From assembly GCA_023429135.1 (NCBI GenBank), contig JAEYWD010000028.1:62001-126000 (forward strand): a stretch of DNA of 64,000 nucleotides. Direction: 5' to 3'. A model generated the notes under the pieces. The model saw only the letters and a program-made list of their open reading frames with translations, had not been told where the DNA came from and ran no database searches. Below, in pieces: positions 41,911-52,327 of this stretch; the first letter of the stretch is position 1; each line of letters starts with the position of its first letter. The position numbers and the translations under genes were made by a program. Source of the DNA: Bacteroidota bacterium. Its GTDB lineage: Bacteria; Bacteroidota; Bacteroidia; Bacteroidales; JAAUTT01.

Positions 41911-44900
41911 TGAAAAAAAAAGGACTAAAGTTCAATACCAGAACTGATGGTTTGAAGAAAATTATGCAAATTATGAAACTACTCTTTATCCTGACTATTG
42001 CGTTTGTTTTTCAGGTACATGCTACGGTTTATTCCCAATCGGCAATGCTAAGCCTGAATGTAAACAACCAATCCATTAGGGAGGCTTTGAATGAGCTTGA
42101 AAAAGCAAGCAAATTTAAGTTCTTCTTTAACGAAGATTTTATAAATGTTGATATTCCTGTATCCATCAATATTCAGGACAGGACCATCAGCGATATTCTT
42201 GATAAAGTCCTCGAAAAAACTGAAATTACCTATCAGGTCCTGGCCAATAACATGATTGTGCTTACCAAGAGAGATTCCAGGCAGCCTCAAATAATGCTGC
42301 AGCAACAGAAAATTACGGGTAAAGTTACAGATGCATCCACAGGTGAACCAATTGCCGGAGCCAACATTGTAATTGATGGTACCAATATTGGTGTAATGAC
42401 TGATTCGAACGGAAAATTCAGCATCGATGCACCCAGTCAGGGCTCTGTTTTAACAATATCCTTCATTGGTTATGTAACTGAGAAAGTAAATATATCGGGA
42501 CAGACCAATATCTCAGTAACCCTGGTTCCCGATATTAAAAGCCTGGAAGAGGTTATCGTGGTGGGGTATGGTACCCAGAAAACCGCTTCACTCGTTGGCT
42601 CGGTATCCTCTGTTAAATCGGACCAGCTCATGAAGGCTCCTACAGCAAACATCTCCCAGGCTATTGTTGGCCGGCTTTCTGGACTTGTATCGCGGCAAAG
42701 CTCCGGTCAACCGGGATCAGATGGTGTGGATATCTATGTTCGCGGCTTTGGCACCTTGAATTCAAATGTCCCGCTTATCCTGGTGGATGGTGTTGAACGT
42801 TCGTTCAATACGCTTGATCCGAATGAAATAGAATCGGTAACCATCCTTAAAGATGCTGCAGCTTCGGCTGTTTATGGGGTTCGAAGTGCAAACGGCGTAA
42901 TACTCGTAACCACCAAACATGGAACTGAAGGTAAGCCCAAAATTAACTATACTACTTCGTATTCCGTAAGTTCCAATACCCGCATGCCTGAATACCTGAG
43001 TGGCGAAGAATATGTAAAATGGTACAACTATGCCGATAAAATCAATGGTCGTTCCAATACTTTTTCTGACGAGGTTGTTAAAAAAATAACCAACGGTGAC
43101 CCGGACGGCATTTACGGCAATACCAACTGGGTTGACCAAATGCTGCAACCATCCTCTGTGTGGCATCACAATCTCTCGCTCAATGGTGGCTCAAAAAATG
43201 TGAAGTACTTTGTTTCGTTAGGATACCTGGATCAACCAGGGATAATTAAGAAGGTTGATTATTCGCGCTATAATCTGAGGTCGAATATTGATGCCAGAGT
43301 TACCGATCAGTTTTCTATAACACTTAACCTAAGCGGAAATGTAGCAAACAGTAACAGTCCGCAGATCGCTAATTTTACCGGAAATGGCAATTCGGTATCT
43401 ACCAATCTCATGAACCAGATTATTACTGCGCCACCTTACCTGAATGCAACAACACCCGACGGCAGGTACCTTGTATCTTCGCTTTTACAAGGGAATAACC
43501 CTATGGCAGCCCGTGATAAATCAGGTTTCTATGATACTGATAATTCAGGACTACAGTCGAGCCTCACTTTAAAATACGATGCGCCGTTTCTGAAAGGTTT
43601 ATCTTTCAAATTTACGGGTAGTTACGATCGAAATTATTATCATGGGAAATCGTACTATACTCCTTATTCTTTATATGTGGTTGACATTACCTCGGCTAGT
43701 CCTTCTCTAACAAAAACTAACTCTCCCTATGGATCTCAAATTCAGCTTTCTGAGTCATATACACAGAGTGCCCGTAAAACAGCCCAGGAATTTATAACCT
43801 ATAAAAACTCATTTGGAAAACATAACATAGATCTGTTATTTGTAGCAGAGCAGTCGGAATATAAGGGTACAGTACTTGGGGCGTATATTCAGAATTTCGA
43901 CCTGGCCGACCTGCCCGAATTTGCTTTCGGTAAAGAGGTTAAAACAAGGCCCACTGGTCAGAATGCAACTACAAGAAGAGTTGGCTGGGTTGACAGATTG
44001 AATTATACTTATGATAACCGCTATCTTTTCGAAGTTTCTTCCCGTATTGATGCTTCAACTAATTTTCCCGAAAAGAACCGGTATGGATTTTTCCCATCGG
44101 TGTCAGCCGGATGGCGGATCTCCGAAGAAAGCTTTTTCAAGAACCTTAATCTACCCGTTTCAACATTAAAATTCAGAGGTTCCTACGGGATACTTGGTAA
44201 CGATGTAACAAACGGCTCATATGAATATCTCAGGTTTATGACCATGTCATCGGGTCCTGTGGCTAATATTGGTGGCGTAAATGTTAATGGACTCTATACA
44301 ACATCAGCTCCCAATTACGATCTAAGCTGGGAAAAATCGAAAACCCTAAATGGTGGCTTTGAATTGGAAATGTGGCAAGGGCTATTTGGACTTGAGTTCG
44401 ACTACTTCTACAAAGTTACCTCCGATATTCTCACTACCATTGGAGGAATCTACCCTCCCTCGCTTGGAGGTAACTATCCTTCAACCGTAAATTCAGGAAA
44501 AGTTGACAACCGGGGTTTGGAAGCTACCATTACCCATCGTAACAAAATAGGGGAATTCAATTATTCAGTACGAGGAAATATTAGCTGGGTTCATAACCGT
44601 ATTCTTAAAATGGATCAATCGGCAGATATTCCCGAATATTTAAGCATGATAGGCAAATCAATGGGTGCTAAAACGGGATTAATTGCAGAAGGGTTGTTTA
44701 AAACTGATGCGGAGGCTGCCTCTTCCCCAACAGTTAGCTCAACTGCCAGAGCCGGTGATATTAAATATAAAGACATTAACGGAGACGGCAAAATCACTTA
44801 CGAGCAGGATGTAACTATTATTGGGCGTAGCAGCATGCCAGAACTCAATTATGGTCTTGGGTTTGAATCTGCATACAAAAACTTCGATTTTTCTTTCCTG

Positions 44901-45338
44901 ATCCAGGGTGCTGCTATTTGCGACAATGCCCTGATGGGATGGTATGAAGGCATTGGTTGGGATGACACCCAATACACCAGAACTTTTTATAATTATGGAA
45001 ATACACCCAAATATCTGGTAGAAGGTTCGTGGACACCCGATAATGCAAATGGCAAATATCCGAGGCTCGACAACCAGTGGAGACCTAACAATAACTGGGC
45101 TTCCACGCTGTGGATTGTAAACGGGGCATATGCACGATTGAAGAATATTCAGTTAGGCTACACACTTCCAAAGAGAGCTGAAGATTTTCTTAAGGCTAAA
45201 ATCAGACTTTATGTTGCCGGAACTAACCTCCTGACTATTTCGTCATTTAAATATCTTGATCCCGAAGCCCCCAATGTAAGCAATGGGTATTATCCGCAAC
45301 AAAAAACTTTTAGTATAGGAGCTTCTGTTGCATTTTAA
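41910..45338 (+). CDS. SusC/RagA-family TonB-dependent receptor with STN domain
   Basis: 1142 residues from the ATG at 41910; an ATG at 41865 adds 15 residues but the later one directly precedes the basic/hydrophobic signal peptide (IMQIMKLLFILTIAFVFQVHA). STN domain about 45-110 (LSLNVNNQSIREALNELEKASKFKFFF begins it), carboxypeptidase-like sandwich about 125-205, plug about 210-325 with ASAVYGVRSANGVILVTTKHG-type hallmark, then the barrel ending FSIGASVAF. Outer-membrane importer for the substrate of this PUL; STN indicates trans-envelope signalling through the FecR/sigma pair encoded upstream. Confidence 0.95.
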   Translation: MKKKGLKFNTRTDGLKKIMQIMKLLFILTIAFVFQVHATVYSQSAMLSLNVNNQSIREALNELEKASKFKFFFNEDFINVDIPVSINIQDRTISDILDKVLEKTEITYQVLANNMIVLTKRDSRQPQIMLQQQKITGKVTDASTGEPIAGANIVIDGTNIGVMTDSNGKFSIDAPSQGSVLTISFIGYVTEKVNISGQTNISVTLVPDIKSLEEVIVVGYGTQKTASLVGSVSSVKSDQLMKAPTANISQAIVGRLSGLVSRQSSGQPGSDGVDIYVRGFGTLNSNVPLILVDGVERSFNTLDPNEIESVTILKDAAASAVYGVRSANGVILVTTKHGTEGKPKINYTTSYSVSSNTRMPEYLSGEEYVKWYNYADKINGRSNTFSDEVVKKITNGDPDGIYGNTNWVDQMLQPSSVWHHNLSLNGGSKNVKYFVSLGYLDQPGIIKKVDYSRYNLRSNIDARVTDQFSITLNLSGNVANSNSPQIANFTGNGNSVSTNLMNQIITAPPYLNATTPDGRYLVSSLLQGNNPMAARDKSGFYDTDNSGLQSSLTLKYDAPFLKGLSFKFTGSYDRNYYHGKSYYTPYSLYVVDITSASPSLTKTNSPYGSQIQLSESYTQSARKTAQEFITYKNSFGKHNIDLLFVAEQSEYKGTVLGAYIQNFDLADLPEFAFGKEVKTRPTGQNATTRRVGWVDRLNYTYDNRYLFEVSSRIDASTNFPEKNRYGFFPSVSAGWRISEESFFKNLNLPVSTLKFRGSYGILGNDVTNGSYEYLRFMTMSSGPVANIGGVNVNGLYTTSAPNYDLSWEKSKTLNGGFELEMWQGLFGLEFDYFYKVTSDILTTIGGIYPPSLGGNYPSTVNSGKVDNRGLEATITHRNKIGEFNYSVRGNISWVHNRILKMDQSADIPEYLSMIGKSMGAKTGLIAEGLFKTDAEAASSPTVSSTARAGDIKYKDINGDGKITYEQDVTIIGRSSMPELNYGLGFESAYKNFDFSFLIQGAAICDNALMGWYEGIGWDDTQYTRTFYNYGNTPKYLVEGSWTPDNANGKYPRLDNQWRPNNNWASTLWIVNGAYARLKNIQLGYTLPKRAEDFLKAKIRLYVAGTNLLTISSFKYLDPEAPNVSNGYYPQQKTFSIGASVAF

Positions 45339-45346
45339 TTTCAAAA

Positions 45347-46996
45347 ATGAAAAATATGAAGAAATATATCATTTATATACTTGTTGCAGCATCATTCGGA
45401 ATAAATGCCTGCAACGATTTTCTCACACCGGACCCTACTGATAAATATTCTGAAAAGGTGGGCTTCAGCAGTGAAGAGAATACTAAACTTTATGTAAACT
45501 CTTTCTACTCCATATTGAGTTCATACGGTCTTTTTGGCGACAGGTACCTCGGAGGCAACATGTATGTCGACGGGCTTACCGATATTGAAAAGACGGCCGG
45601 TAGCACTATTGGATCAAACGGGGCTATTGCCAATTTATATGCCACAACTCCGGGTTTAATCACTACAGACCAGAATGCCCTCGATATCTGGACAAATGCT
45701 TATTATAACATTAGGCTTATTAATGAGTTTCTGGATGGGATTGGGAGTGCAACGGCCTATAACGATTCCATCAAACGTACCTTTCAGGCCGAAGCGCACT
45801 TTTTCAGAGGATACCTTTATTTCCTCCTTATGCGGAACCATGGCAGTGTAATTCTTATTAAGGACCTGACGGGCGATAAAAACCATCCCCGTAGTACAGC
45901 AGATGAATGTTGGGATTTTATCGAATCGGAATTTGACTACGCCGCCCGGTATTTGCCAAAAACGTGGCCCACAGGAGATGCAGGCCGGGTAACAAAAGGT
46001 GCCGCTTATGCCATGAAATCGCGTGCCATGTTGTATGCCGAAAGATGGCAGAATGCTTACAATGCTGCATCGGCAGTACTTTCACTCGCGAACGAAGGTT
46101 TGTACGAATTAAATACAGATTACAGTAAAGTATTCAAGTCGTATTTTTCTAATAACAAGGAAGCTATTCTGGAATACAAATACAATTATCCGCTTTTGAC
46201 CCACAACTTCGACTTTATTGCCAGTCCTGGCGGTGATAATGTTGGTTATGGGGGCGATATTCAACCTACACAGGAACTGGTCGAATCGTACGAAAAAGCA
46301 GGTGGCGGTTCAGTAGATTGGTCAACATGGCATGCAAACAACGTTAGCATAACTCCTCCGTGGGAAACCCTGGAGCCGCGTTTTCAAGCAACTGTTCTTT
46401 ATAATGGATGCTCCTGGAAAGGGAGAAAAATAGAAACTTTCGAAGGAGGTAAGGATGGCTGGGTAGCTTATCCGCCGGCCGTGGGAAGCAATAAAGGAGC
46501 ATCGGTAACAGGTTACTTTCTCAGGAAATATGTGGACGAAAGCCATACCGACCTTGTAAATGCCAAGAGCTCACAAACATTGGTTGAAATCCGTTTAGCC
46601 GAAGTGTATCTTAATTTTGCCGAAGCAGCTTATCACCTGAATAAAACTGCAGATGCCAATAGCGGGATTAATGCAGTTCGTCAGCGGGTTGGTCTGCCGG
46701 AGCTCAATCTTTCCGGGACCGGTTTACTGAACCAGATAAAGAAAGAAAGAAAACTCGAGATGGCTTTTGAAGGTCAGCGTTACTGGGACTTACGCCGATG
46801 GAAGGATGCTGTGAATATACTCTCAGGATTATATGTTCATGGTTTGAAACCGGTTTCCAATGGAAGTTCTTTCACCTACGACTATATTACCTGCGATGAG
46901 CTCCCAAGGCAATTCCCTGAAAAATTCTATGCATTCCCGGTTTTGTCCACTGAAAGGGCAAACAATCCATCGTGTGAACAGATTGCCGGGTGGTAA
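45347..46996 (+). CDS. SusD/RagB-family surface lipoprotein
   Basis: 549 residues, start 8 bp after the SusC stop (an ATG three codons later is possible). Lipobox NAC (Cys about 22) followed by NDFLTPDPTDKYSE, a SusD hallmark. TPR-like helices (AYYNIRLINEFLDGIG; FRGYLYFLLMRNHG; GDAGRVTKGAAYAMKSRAMLYAERW) and the C-terminal VEIRLAEVYLNFAEAAYHLN / INAVRQRVGLPEL / LEMAFEGQRYWDLRRWK series are all present. Surface lid of the SusC receptor. Confidence 0.96.
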   Translation: MKNMKKYIIYILVAASFGINACNDFLTPDPTDKYSEKVGFSSEENTKLYVNSFYSILSSYGLFGDRYLGGNMYVDGLTDIEKTAGSTIGSNGAIANLYATTPGLITTDQNALDIWTNAYYNIRLINEFLDGIGSATAYNDSIKRTFQAEAHFFRGYLYFLLMRNHGSVILIKDLTGDKNHPRSTADECWDFIESEFDYAARYLPKTWPTGDAGRVTKGAAYAMKSRAMLYAERWQNAYNAASAVLSLANEGLYELNTDYSKVFKSYFSNNKEAILEYKYNYPLLTHNFDFIASPGGDNVGYGGDIQPTQELVESYEKAGGGSVDWSTWHANNVSITPPWETLEPRFQATVLYNGCSWKGRKIETFEGGKDGWVAYPPAVGSNKGASVTGYFLRKYVDESHTDLVNAKSSQTLVEIRLAEVYLNFAEAAYHLNKTADANSGINAVRQRVGLPELNLSGTGLLNQIKKERKLEMAFEGQRYWDLRRWKDAVNILSGLYVHGLKPVSNGSSFTYDYITCDELPRQFPEKFYAFPVLSTERANNPSCEQIAGW

Positions 46997-47014
46997 CCAT
47001 AAAAAAATTGGAAT

Positions 47015-48688
47015 ATGAAGAACATTAAATATTATCTGTTAATTATGCTGCTATTTACAATTACTTATAGCTGCGAAGATATCGATTCTGCATTTAAGGT
47101 AAAAAGTACATCGAATCAGATGACTACTCTTACCGCGACTTTTGCCGATGGTACCGGAAATTTTAAACCTGTGAAGTCTGAGCCATACGAAGACTCAGTA
47201 AAATTTGAGATTCCCTGGTACTACCCTGATGGCAGTTACAATGAAACATCGCTCGATAGTATGTTTCTTACAGCTACCTTACCGAATAGTGCCTATCTTA
47301 CCCCAAATTTCGGGATAACTGACCTTACCAAGCCGGTAAATTACTCGCTAAAAGCGCAGAATGGAGATATTCGGAATTATGTTGTTTACGCGGTCAGGAA
47401 AAGAAGCAGTATGGCTGAGATAGAGTCGTTTACGCTGAACGAGGCTTCCATAAGTGCTATAATTGTAAACAATAAAGTGATTATACCTTATACAACGAAG
47501 GATATTTCGAACCAAACAGCAACAGTTAAGCTGTCGTACTACGCTAAAATCTCCCCCGACCCTTCTGTAGCCCGGGATTACTCCCAACCGGTTGTATATA
47601 CCGTAACCGCTGATGATGGTACCATGGCCGTTTACACCGTCCAAATGGGGCAAGCTGTTAAAATAGACCATGGGTTCTCAATGGCTAAAAAGCTATGGAT
47701 CAAAGGCGCCGGTGACCTTGAACTTACTGATTATCAGCAAATATCGATTGCTGTAAGCGGAAATTATTTTGTGTTGCCAACTTCGAACGAATGGGATGGA
47801 GGCTCAACATTAAAATACTATAACCGCTTTACCGGAACCTATACCGGGCAAATGAATGTTAACGGCGTTAGCGGTATTTATTCCATTGCGAACGATTCCA
47901 AAGGGGTGATTGTGGGGATAAATAACTTGTATGCCGGTCAGAATGTCTGCCTCTACAAATGGGATAATGTTAATGCGTCACCGGTATTACTGGCCCGCAG
48001 TACCGACTGGAGTAGTGTTAACAGCTTATTCTATGGCCGAAAATTATCAGTATACGGCGATCTGAGCGGTGATGCAGTGATTATGGCTACTACGGATGGC
48101 ACAAACGCCGGAGGTGCAAACCGGATATTAAAGTGGACAGTTAAAAACGGAGCCATCGTGTCGCAGGATCCCGAGGTAATAAATTATCCCAAAACCTGGG
48201 GATGGGTGGCAAAAGCTATCCCAACCGGCACTCAGGCAACTGATAATTATTTTGTATGTTCCAATTTACCCATATTTATCGATTATGTAAATGGAAGCAA
48301 CAATACCATTATCAATTCCTTCAGCGAAAATTACATTGCCTCAAAACGGGATGCAACACCAGGGCTTACTTATTTCGAATTCAATAATGCAAAGTATGCA
48401 ACCATAATCGATGCAGGAGCCTATAGCAGCGCCATGCATATTTTCGATGTTACAACACCATCATTGATATCGACTTCCAGTTCAGGAGCGAATTATTCAA
48501 AGTTTCATGTGTTCGATGGTGAATCGGATTATATTGCATCCGGTACGCCTAATTGGAATATTACTGCTGAAATTGCAACCGGCCCGGTTTCGGAGGATGG
48601 TTTTACCATGACAGTCTATTTTTTAGTTACAAATGGAGGTGTTGCAGCTTACGAACTTAGCTGTATCGACACTAATTCTTCCAAGTAG
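47015..48688 (+). CDS. DUF5018-type PUL surface lipoprotein
   Basis: 557 residues with lipobox TYSC (Cys20). N-terminal two immunoglobulin-like modules (about 30-215) of the DUF5018 type (ATFADGTGNFKPVKSEPYEDS; IESFTLNEASISAIIVNN; TVTADDGTMAVYTVQ), then a C-terminal domain of about 330 residues with repeated Gly/Asp-turn strands that look like a beta-propeller (SIANDSKGVIVGINNLYAG; VIMATTDGTNAGG). Such proteins occupy the SusE/SusF position and bind glycan at the surface. 18 bp after susD, followed by a terminator. Confidence 0.85.
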   Translation: MKNIKYYLLIMLLFTITYSCEDIDSAFKVKSTSNQMTTLTATFADGTGNFKPVKSEPYEDSVKFEIPWYYPDGSYNETSLDSMFLTATLPNSAYLTPNFGITDLTKPVNYSLKAQNGDIRNYVVYAVRKRSSMAEIESFTLNEASISAIIVNNKVIIPYTTKDISNQTATVKLSYYAKISPDPSVARDYSQPVVYTVTADDGTMAVYTVQMGQAVKIDHGFSMAKKLWIKGAGDLELTDYQQISIAVSGNYFVLPTSNEWDGGSTLKYYNRFTGTYTGQMNVNGVSGIYSIANDSKGVIVGINNLYAGQNVCLYKWDNVNASPVLLARSTDWSSVNSLFYGRKLSVYGDLSGDAVIMATTDGTNAGGANRILKWTVKNGAIVSQDPEVINYPKTWGWVAKAIPTGTQATDNYFVCSNLPIFIDYVNGSNNTIINSFSENYIASKRDATPGLTYFEFNNAKYATIIDAGAYSSAMHIFDVTTPSLISTSSSGANYSKFHVFDGESDYIASGTPNWNITAEIATGPVSEDGFTMTVYFLVTNGGVAAYELSCIDTNSSK

Positions 48689-48699
48689 TAGATACAATC

Positions 48700-48737
48700 A
48701 CCGGAGAGTCCATTACAAACGGACTCTCCGGTTTTTT
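48700..48737 (+). terminator. Strong intrinsic terminator
   Basis: Perfect 12-bp stem (48700-48711 with 48721-48732), nine-base loop, T tract to 48737. Separates the DUF5018 gene from the hydrolase gene 23 bp downstream, so read-through or a separate promoter is needed for the latter. Confidence 0.92.
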
Positions 48738-48760
48738 ACATAAATAAAACATTGAACTGA

Positions 48761-50152
48761 ATGAAAATATTAAACTTTAAAAAAAGCCTTATAAAATTAT
48801 TGATCTGCCTTCTGTTTGTACCTTCGGCTATGATTTCGTGTGAGAATGAGGGTGGAAAAGTATTGCCTCCTGAGGAACCCGATACAACTACCAATCCTGC
48901 AATCGATACAGCCATAACCGGTCTTTTCAGCAAAATACCAGTTATAATGTGGATAGAGGCAGCCGCCAATTTCGAAAGGCTTGGAACCGCCGTAAAGATG
49001 GATGCGGTGTTCAGCAAGGTTGCTGCGATGGGTGTTAAAGGAATTGTGGTCGATGTGAAAGGAATTCCGGGATTGGTTAATTACAACTCGTCAATTGCCG
49101 AAAAACTTAAAACATGGAATGGCTATACCCAGGCTGATGATTTTGATTATCTGCAAAATGCGATAACAATAGGGAAGAAGCACGGGCTGAAAGTTTTTGT
49201 TTCTATGAGCGTATTTGCTGAGGGATTCAGTTATGGCGGCACGCGCCTCGGCAAAGTGTTTACCGACGAGTCCTTCAGGGAGTTACAGAGTAAGGTTATA
49301 ACAGCCAATGGTACAGTTAAAAATATTACCGATGTTTATTCCTATGGGTTAATGAACCCGCTTCAGCCGGCAGTTCAGGATTATGAACTTTCTCTGATAA
49401 AAGAAGTAGTTACCAATTATAATATCGACGGCTTTGTTCTGGACTATTGCCGCTATTTCAATATCAGTGCTGATTTTTCGGATTATTCGCTGCAGAAATT
49501 TAAGGAATGGGCCAGTTTATCCGCCGTTTCCATTACCGATATTGTTAAAACCTGGACAACTTCTTCCGATGGTTCCGTGATCCCGGGCCAAACCGGCCCA
49601 TATTATAAAAAATGGCTGGAATTCAGAGCTCAGACTATTTACAACTTTGTAGAAAAAACCCGGACGGCAGTAAAAGATATAAAAAAACATCTGCCTTTCT
49701 GTTCTTACGCGGGTGCCTGGTACGACTCGTATTACAACGTTGGCGTTAACTGGGCAAGTAAAAAATTCGATCCTGCTACCAACGGATTCTCCGGTTGGGC
49801 AACATCAACCTACAAAAACACTGGTTACGCCGGATTAATTGATATGTTTATGACCGGCAACTATACACCGACACTTTACGGAACGGGCTGGTGGACTATC
49901 CAGGGACAAATTAGCGGCGCCAAAACCGTACTGCAGAATGCCAATATTCATTATGGTGCTATCGACATTGGAAATACCAACTGGAATGACCTCCAAAACA
50001 TGAAAGACGCCATCGTTATGATTCTTCAACAAACAAAAGGCATTATGCTGTTCGATCTGGTTCATATAGACGGAGCGCAATATAATCAGTTTAACAAGCA
50101 GCTTTACGATGATGTTAAGTCGGCAATTATCACAGGTCTAGCAAAAAAATAA
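48761..50152 (+). CDS. Putative glycoside hydrolase lipoprotein, GHL10/family-10-like TIM barrel
   Basis: 463 residues. Lipoprotein signal (MISC, Cys about 26), an acidic/Thr-rich linker, then a (beta/alpha)8 barrel starting MWIEAAANFERLGTAVKMDAVFSKVAAMGVKGIVVDVKG, with GLKVFVSMSVFAEGF, VQDYELSLIKEVVTNYNIDGFVLDYCRYF and FCSYAGAW at strand ends; Asp in FVLDYCR (about 228) is a candidate catalytic acid. GHL10-type domains are named from similarity to glycoside hydrolases and lack a defined substrate. Expected on the cell surface, cleaving the PUL ligand. Confidence 0.85.
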   Translation: MKILNFKKSLIKLLICLLFVPSAMISCENEGGKVLPPEEPDTTTNPAIDTAITGLFSKIPVIMWIEAAANFERLGTAVKMDAVFSKVAAMGVKGIVVDVKGIPGLVNYNSSIAEKLKTWNGYTQADDFDYLQNAITIGKKHGLKVFVSMSVFAEGFSYGGTRLGKVFTDESFRELQSKVITANGTVKNITDVYSYGLMNPLQPAVQDYELSLIKEVVTNYNIDGFVLDYCRYFNISADFSDYSLQKFKEWASLSAVSITDIVKTWTTSSDGSVIPGQTGPYYKKWLEFRAQTIYNFVEKTRTAVKDIKKHLPFCSYAGAWYDSYYNVGVNWASKKFDPATNGFSGWATSTYKNTGYAGLIDMFMTGNYTPTLYGTGWWTIQGQISGAKTVLQNANIHYGAIDIGNTNWNDLQNMKDAIVMILQQTKGIMLFDLVHIDGAQYNQFNKQLYDDVKSAIITGLAKK

Positions 50153-50168
50153 CTTTACTTTCTATCGA

Positions 50169-50204
50169 AAAGAAAGGGTGCCACAATTCTGCACCCTTTC
50201 TTTA
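50169..50204 (+). terminator. Intrinsic terminator at the 3' end of the PUL
   Basis: Stem of 13 bp (50169-50181 with 50191-50203), nine-base loop; A-rich before and T-rich after, so it may act in both directions between convergent operons. A second perfect 8-bp palindrome (50232-50239 with 50243-50250) lies nearer the convergent propeller gene. Confidence 0.85.
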
Positions 50205-50278
50205 AATTTGTTAAAAAATAAAATTTTCACAAATTAGCTGATAGCTAATTCTCCCTTTAGCTTGTACTTTAACAAATA

Positions 50279-51211
50279 TCAATATTCATAAATAGCAAGA
50301 CCATAAGAGGTTCCGAAATATATCTTGTTGTTCCGTGCTATAATTGTTTGTACCCGGTTGTCAGGCAAATCACTGTTTTCAACTGTAAAATTTTCCCATT
50401 TCTGTCCGTTAAAATAAAAAGCTCCTTTATTGGTTCCCACCCAAATATTACCAATTTCGTCCACTGCAAGCGCCAGTATGAGATCGCACGAAAGACCACT
50501 GTTTTCGTTATTGTAAACAGTCCACCCGCTGCTGTTAGCCTTAACCAACCCGTTTGCAGTTCCAATCCATACAGTTCCATTTGAATCGGAGGCCAGGGAA
50601 TAGACTATATTATCAGGCAGTTTACTGTTTTTAATGTTGTAAAGAGTCCATTGGTTATTGCTGTACAATGAGACTCCATGGGTTGTTCCGGCCCATAATT
50701 GATTCTTGCTGTCGGTTGTTACCGAAAATATAGCATTGTCTCCAAGCAATTGTTTCCCGGACCGGTATTGGGCCCATTTACCTTTAGCCCCGGGTGTAAG
50801 GCTGAAAAGACCTTCGTTCCAGTCGCCCATCCAGATAGTACCTTTTTTGTCGGAAGTAACTGCATTCACAGAGCCACTCATTTCGGGCTGGTTAACTTTT
50901 TCCCATTTATTACCATCGGTGGAAAAGTGCAATCCTCCAAGGTACAGACCTGCCCATTTTGTATTGTTATCATCTACATAAATGGTATGAAGATATGCTT
51001 TCCGGAGGCCTTTTTCTTCCCAGCTTCCATTGGCATAAGCAAAAACGCCGCATGAGGTCGAGGCCCAGAGAGCACCTTGTTTATCGAAGCTGAGGCCGGT
51101 GATGTCATTTTTTGGAGAATAATCCTTGTCTATTCTGCTTACGGTCCATTTCCCGGTGGCAAGAGCATGTGCAGAGATAAACAATGAAAGTATAATGATC
51201 AGTTTTTTCAT
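50279..51211 (-). CDS. Secreted two-component-regulator-type beta-propeller protein
   Basis: 310 residues: signal peptide (about 1-18) then about six repeats of the form DxxGxxWxGTxxGxxxY (ITGLSFDKQGALWASTSCGVFAY; DSNGTVWIGTANGLVKA; DEIGNIWVGTNKGAFYF), the Reg_prop propeller normally found as the sensor part of hybrid two-component systems. Here it stands alone without kinase, so it is probably a periplasmic binding or scaffold protein. Last gene of the operon starting at 56122. Confidence 0.85.
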   Translation of the reverse strand: MKKLIIILSLFISAHALATGKWTVSRIDKDYSPKNDITGLSFDKQGALWASTSCGVFAYANGSWEEKGLRKAYLHTIYVDDNNTKWAGLYLGGLHFSTDGNKWEKVNQPEMSGSVNAVTSDKKGTIWMGDWNEGLFSLTPGAKGKWAQYRSGKQLLGDNAIFSVTTDSKNQLWAGTTHGVSLYSNNQWTLYNIKNSKLPDNIVYSLASDSNGTVWIGTANGLVKANSSGWTVYNNENSGLSCDLILALAVDEIGNIWVGTNKGAFYFNGQKWENFTVENSDLPDNRVQTIIARNNKIYFGTSYGLAIYEY

Positions 51212-51248
51212 TTCTTCAGATATTTCAAATTCATTTTTATAAGATAAA

Positions 51249-52304
51249 TTACCGCTGAGCTTTTAACCAATTGGTGTAACCGGTATAAAGCATTTCAGCA
51301 TCAGGGTGACCTGCAGGAGCCAGTGAGCCAGGTTTATTCATAATACCCATATACTGATAAATGAGAATGTGTTCCACGAATAATGAAATATCCTCCATTT
51401 GTTTTAAAACCCTGTCGAACGGAGCCGGTAACAGCGCACTTTTATACACATCAGCTTCAAATTCGAATACTTCCATATCAGCCCACAAACGGGCACGACC
51501 GGCCTTCATATGGGCTTTATACAGGGCTTCATAGTATTTTCCTGCGGTGCCGGCTTTTGTTTTCTTAACTCCAATCTCATCCTGGTAAGCCATAATGTCG
51601 ATGTCCAGTTTTTCGAGCTGGCGAACATAGTCATCGTTGGCACGAACCGATTTTGTTCCGTAAGGAGCAATGAGGTTTATGGAATGAGGCACCAGTTTGC
51701 GGGCAATTCTGCTGCAATTATTCACATACTGCGTGGTAGTTTCATCTATTGTATTGAACAGGCCCGATTCATTAGGGAAATACCACCCGTAAAAGCTCTT
51801 GTGATGACTATATTTTTCGGCAGTTTCTTCCATTCCCTTCTCCCTGATTTTCGCTATGGCCGGGTCGGTCATCATATTTCCCGAGTCGGCCCAGTCGCCC
51901 CAGAAATCGTTGCTGATAAAGAATTTAATGCCACACTCGTCGGCGGCCGAAAGTACAGCTTCAAGCGGATCGGTACATGCAAAATCGTGTTGCGGTGCAA
52001 GTTTGGACGGATAGTATGTTTTACCATCGTAAGCTACGGACATCAGCACAAGATATTCCATACCTGCTTCCTTAATCTCCTTTACTTTAGCTTTCCATTG
52101 TTCTGTGGTAAACTTTCTCAGGGCCGGATTCCAGTATTTACCTTCGGCAACCGATGTATGTTCAAATTCGAACCAGGAACCAATAATAGGTTTTATGGCA
52201 GGGTTGCGTTTATAGTCCGCACCGGTAGTTGCCCAGGAATAATTCGCGGTTAACAGCGAAGCTGAAGTTAATCCGCAAGCCTTAAAAAAGGTCCTTCTCT
52301 TCAT
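51249..52304 (-). CDS. DUF4434-type putative glycoside hydrolase
   Basis: 351 residues. The N-terminus MKRRTFFKACGLTSASLL is a twin-arginine-like signal. The body is a TIM-barrel of the DUF4434 type (PIIGSWFEFEH; AKVKEIKEAGMEYLVLMSVAYDGKTYYPS; GIKFFISNDFWGDW; KSFYGWYFPNESG; LDIDIMAYQDEIG; RARLWADMEVFEFE), with Glu in YFPNESG and in QDEIG at the strand ends where glycosidases place their acids. Periplasmic by its signal. 37 bp upstream of the propeller gene. Confidence 0.85.
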   Translation of the reverse strand: MKRRTFFKACGLTSASLLTANYSWATTGADYKRNPAIKPIIGSWFEFEHTSVAEGKYWNPALRKFTTEQWKAKVKEIKEAGMEYLVLMSVAYDGKTYYPSKLAPQHDFACTDPLEAVLSAADECGIKFFISNDFWGDWADSGNMMTDPAIAKIREKGMEETAEKYSHHKSFYGWYFPNESGLFNTIDETTTQYVNNCSRIARKLVPHSINLIAPYGTKSVRANDDYVRQLEKLDIDIMAYQDEIGVKKTKAGTAGKYYEALYKAHMKAGRARLWADMEVFEFEADVYKSALLPAPFDRVLKQMEDISLFVEHILIYQYMGIMNKPGSLAPAGHPDAEMLYTGYTNWLKAQR

Positions 52305-52327
52305 GTAATTTTATGTTTTTAGTGTGC

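Noticed and set aside
42762..43169. 135-codon minus-strand frame inside susC
   Set aside because: Shadow of the SusC plug/barrel coding region; no independent evidence.
51510..52253. 247-codon open frame on the plus strand
   Set aside because: It lies entirely antisense to the DUF4434 gene, has Cys/Phe-rich composition without any domain, and is explained by the codon use of the real gene.
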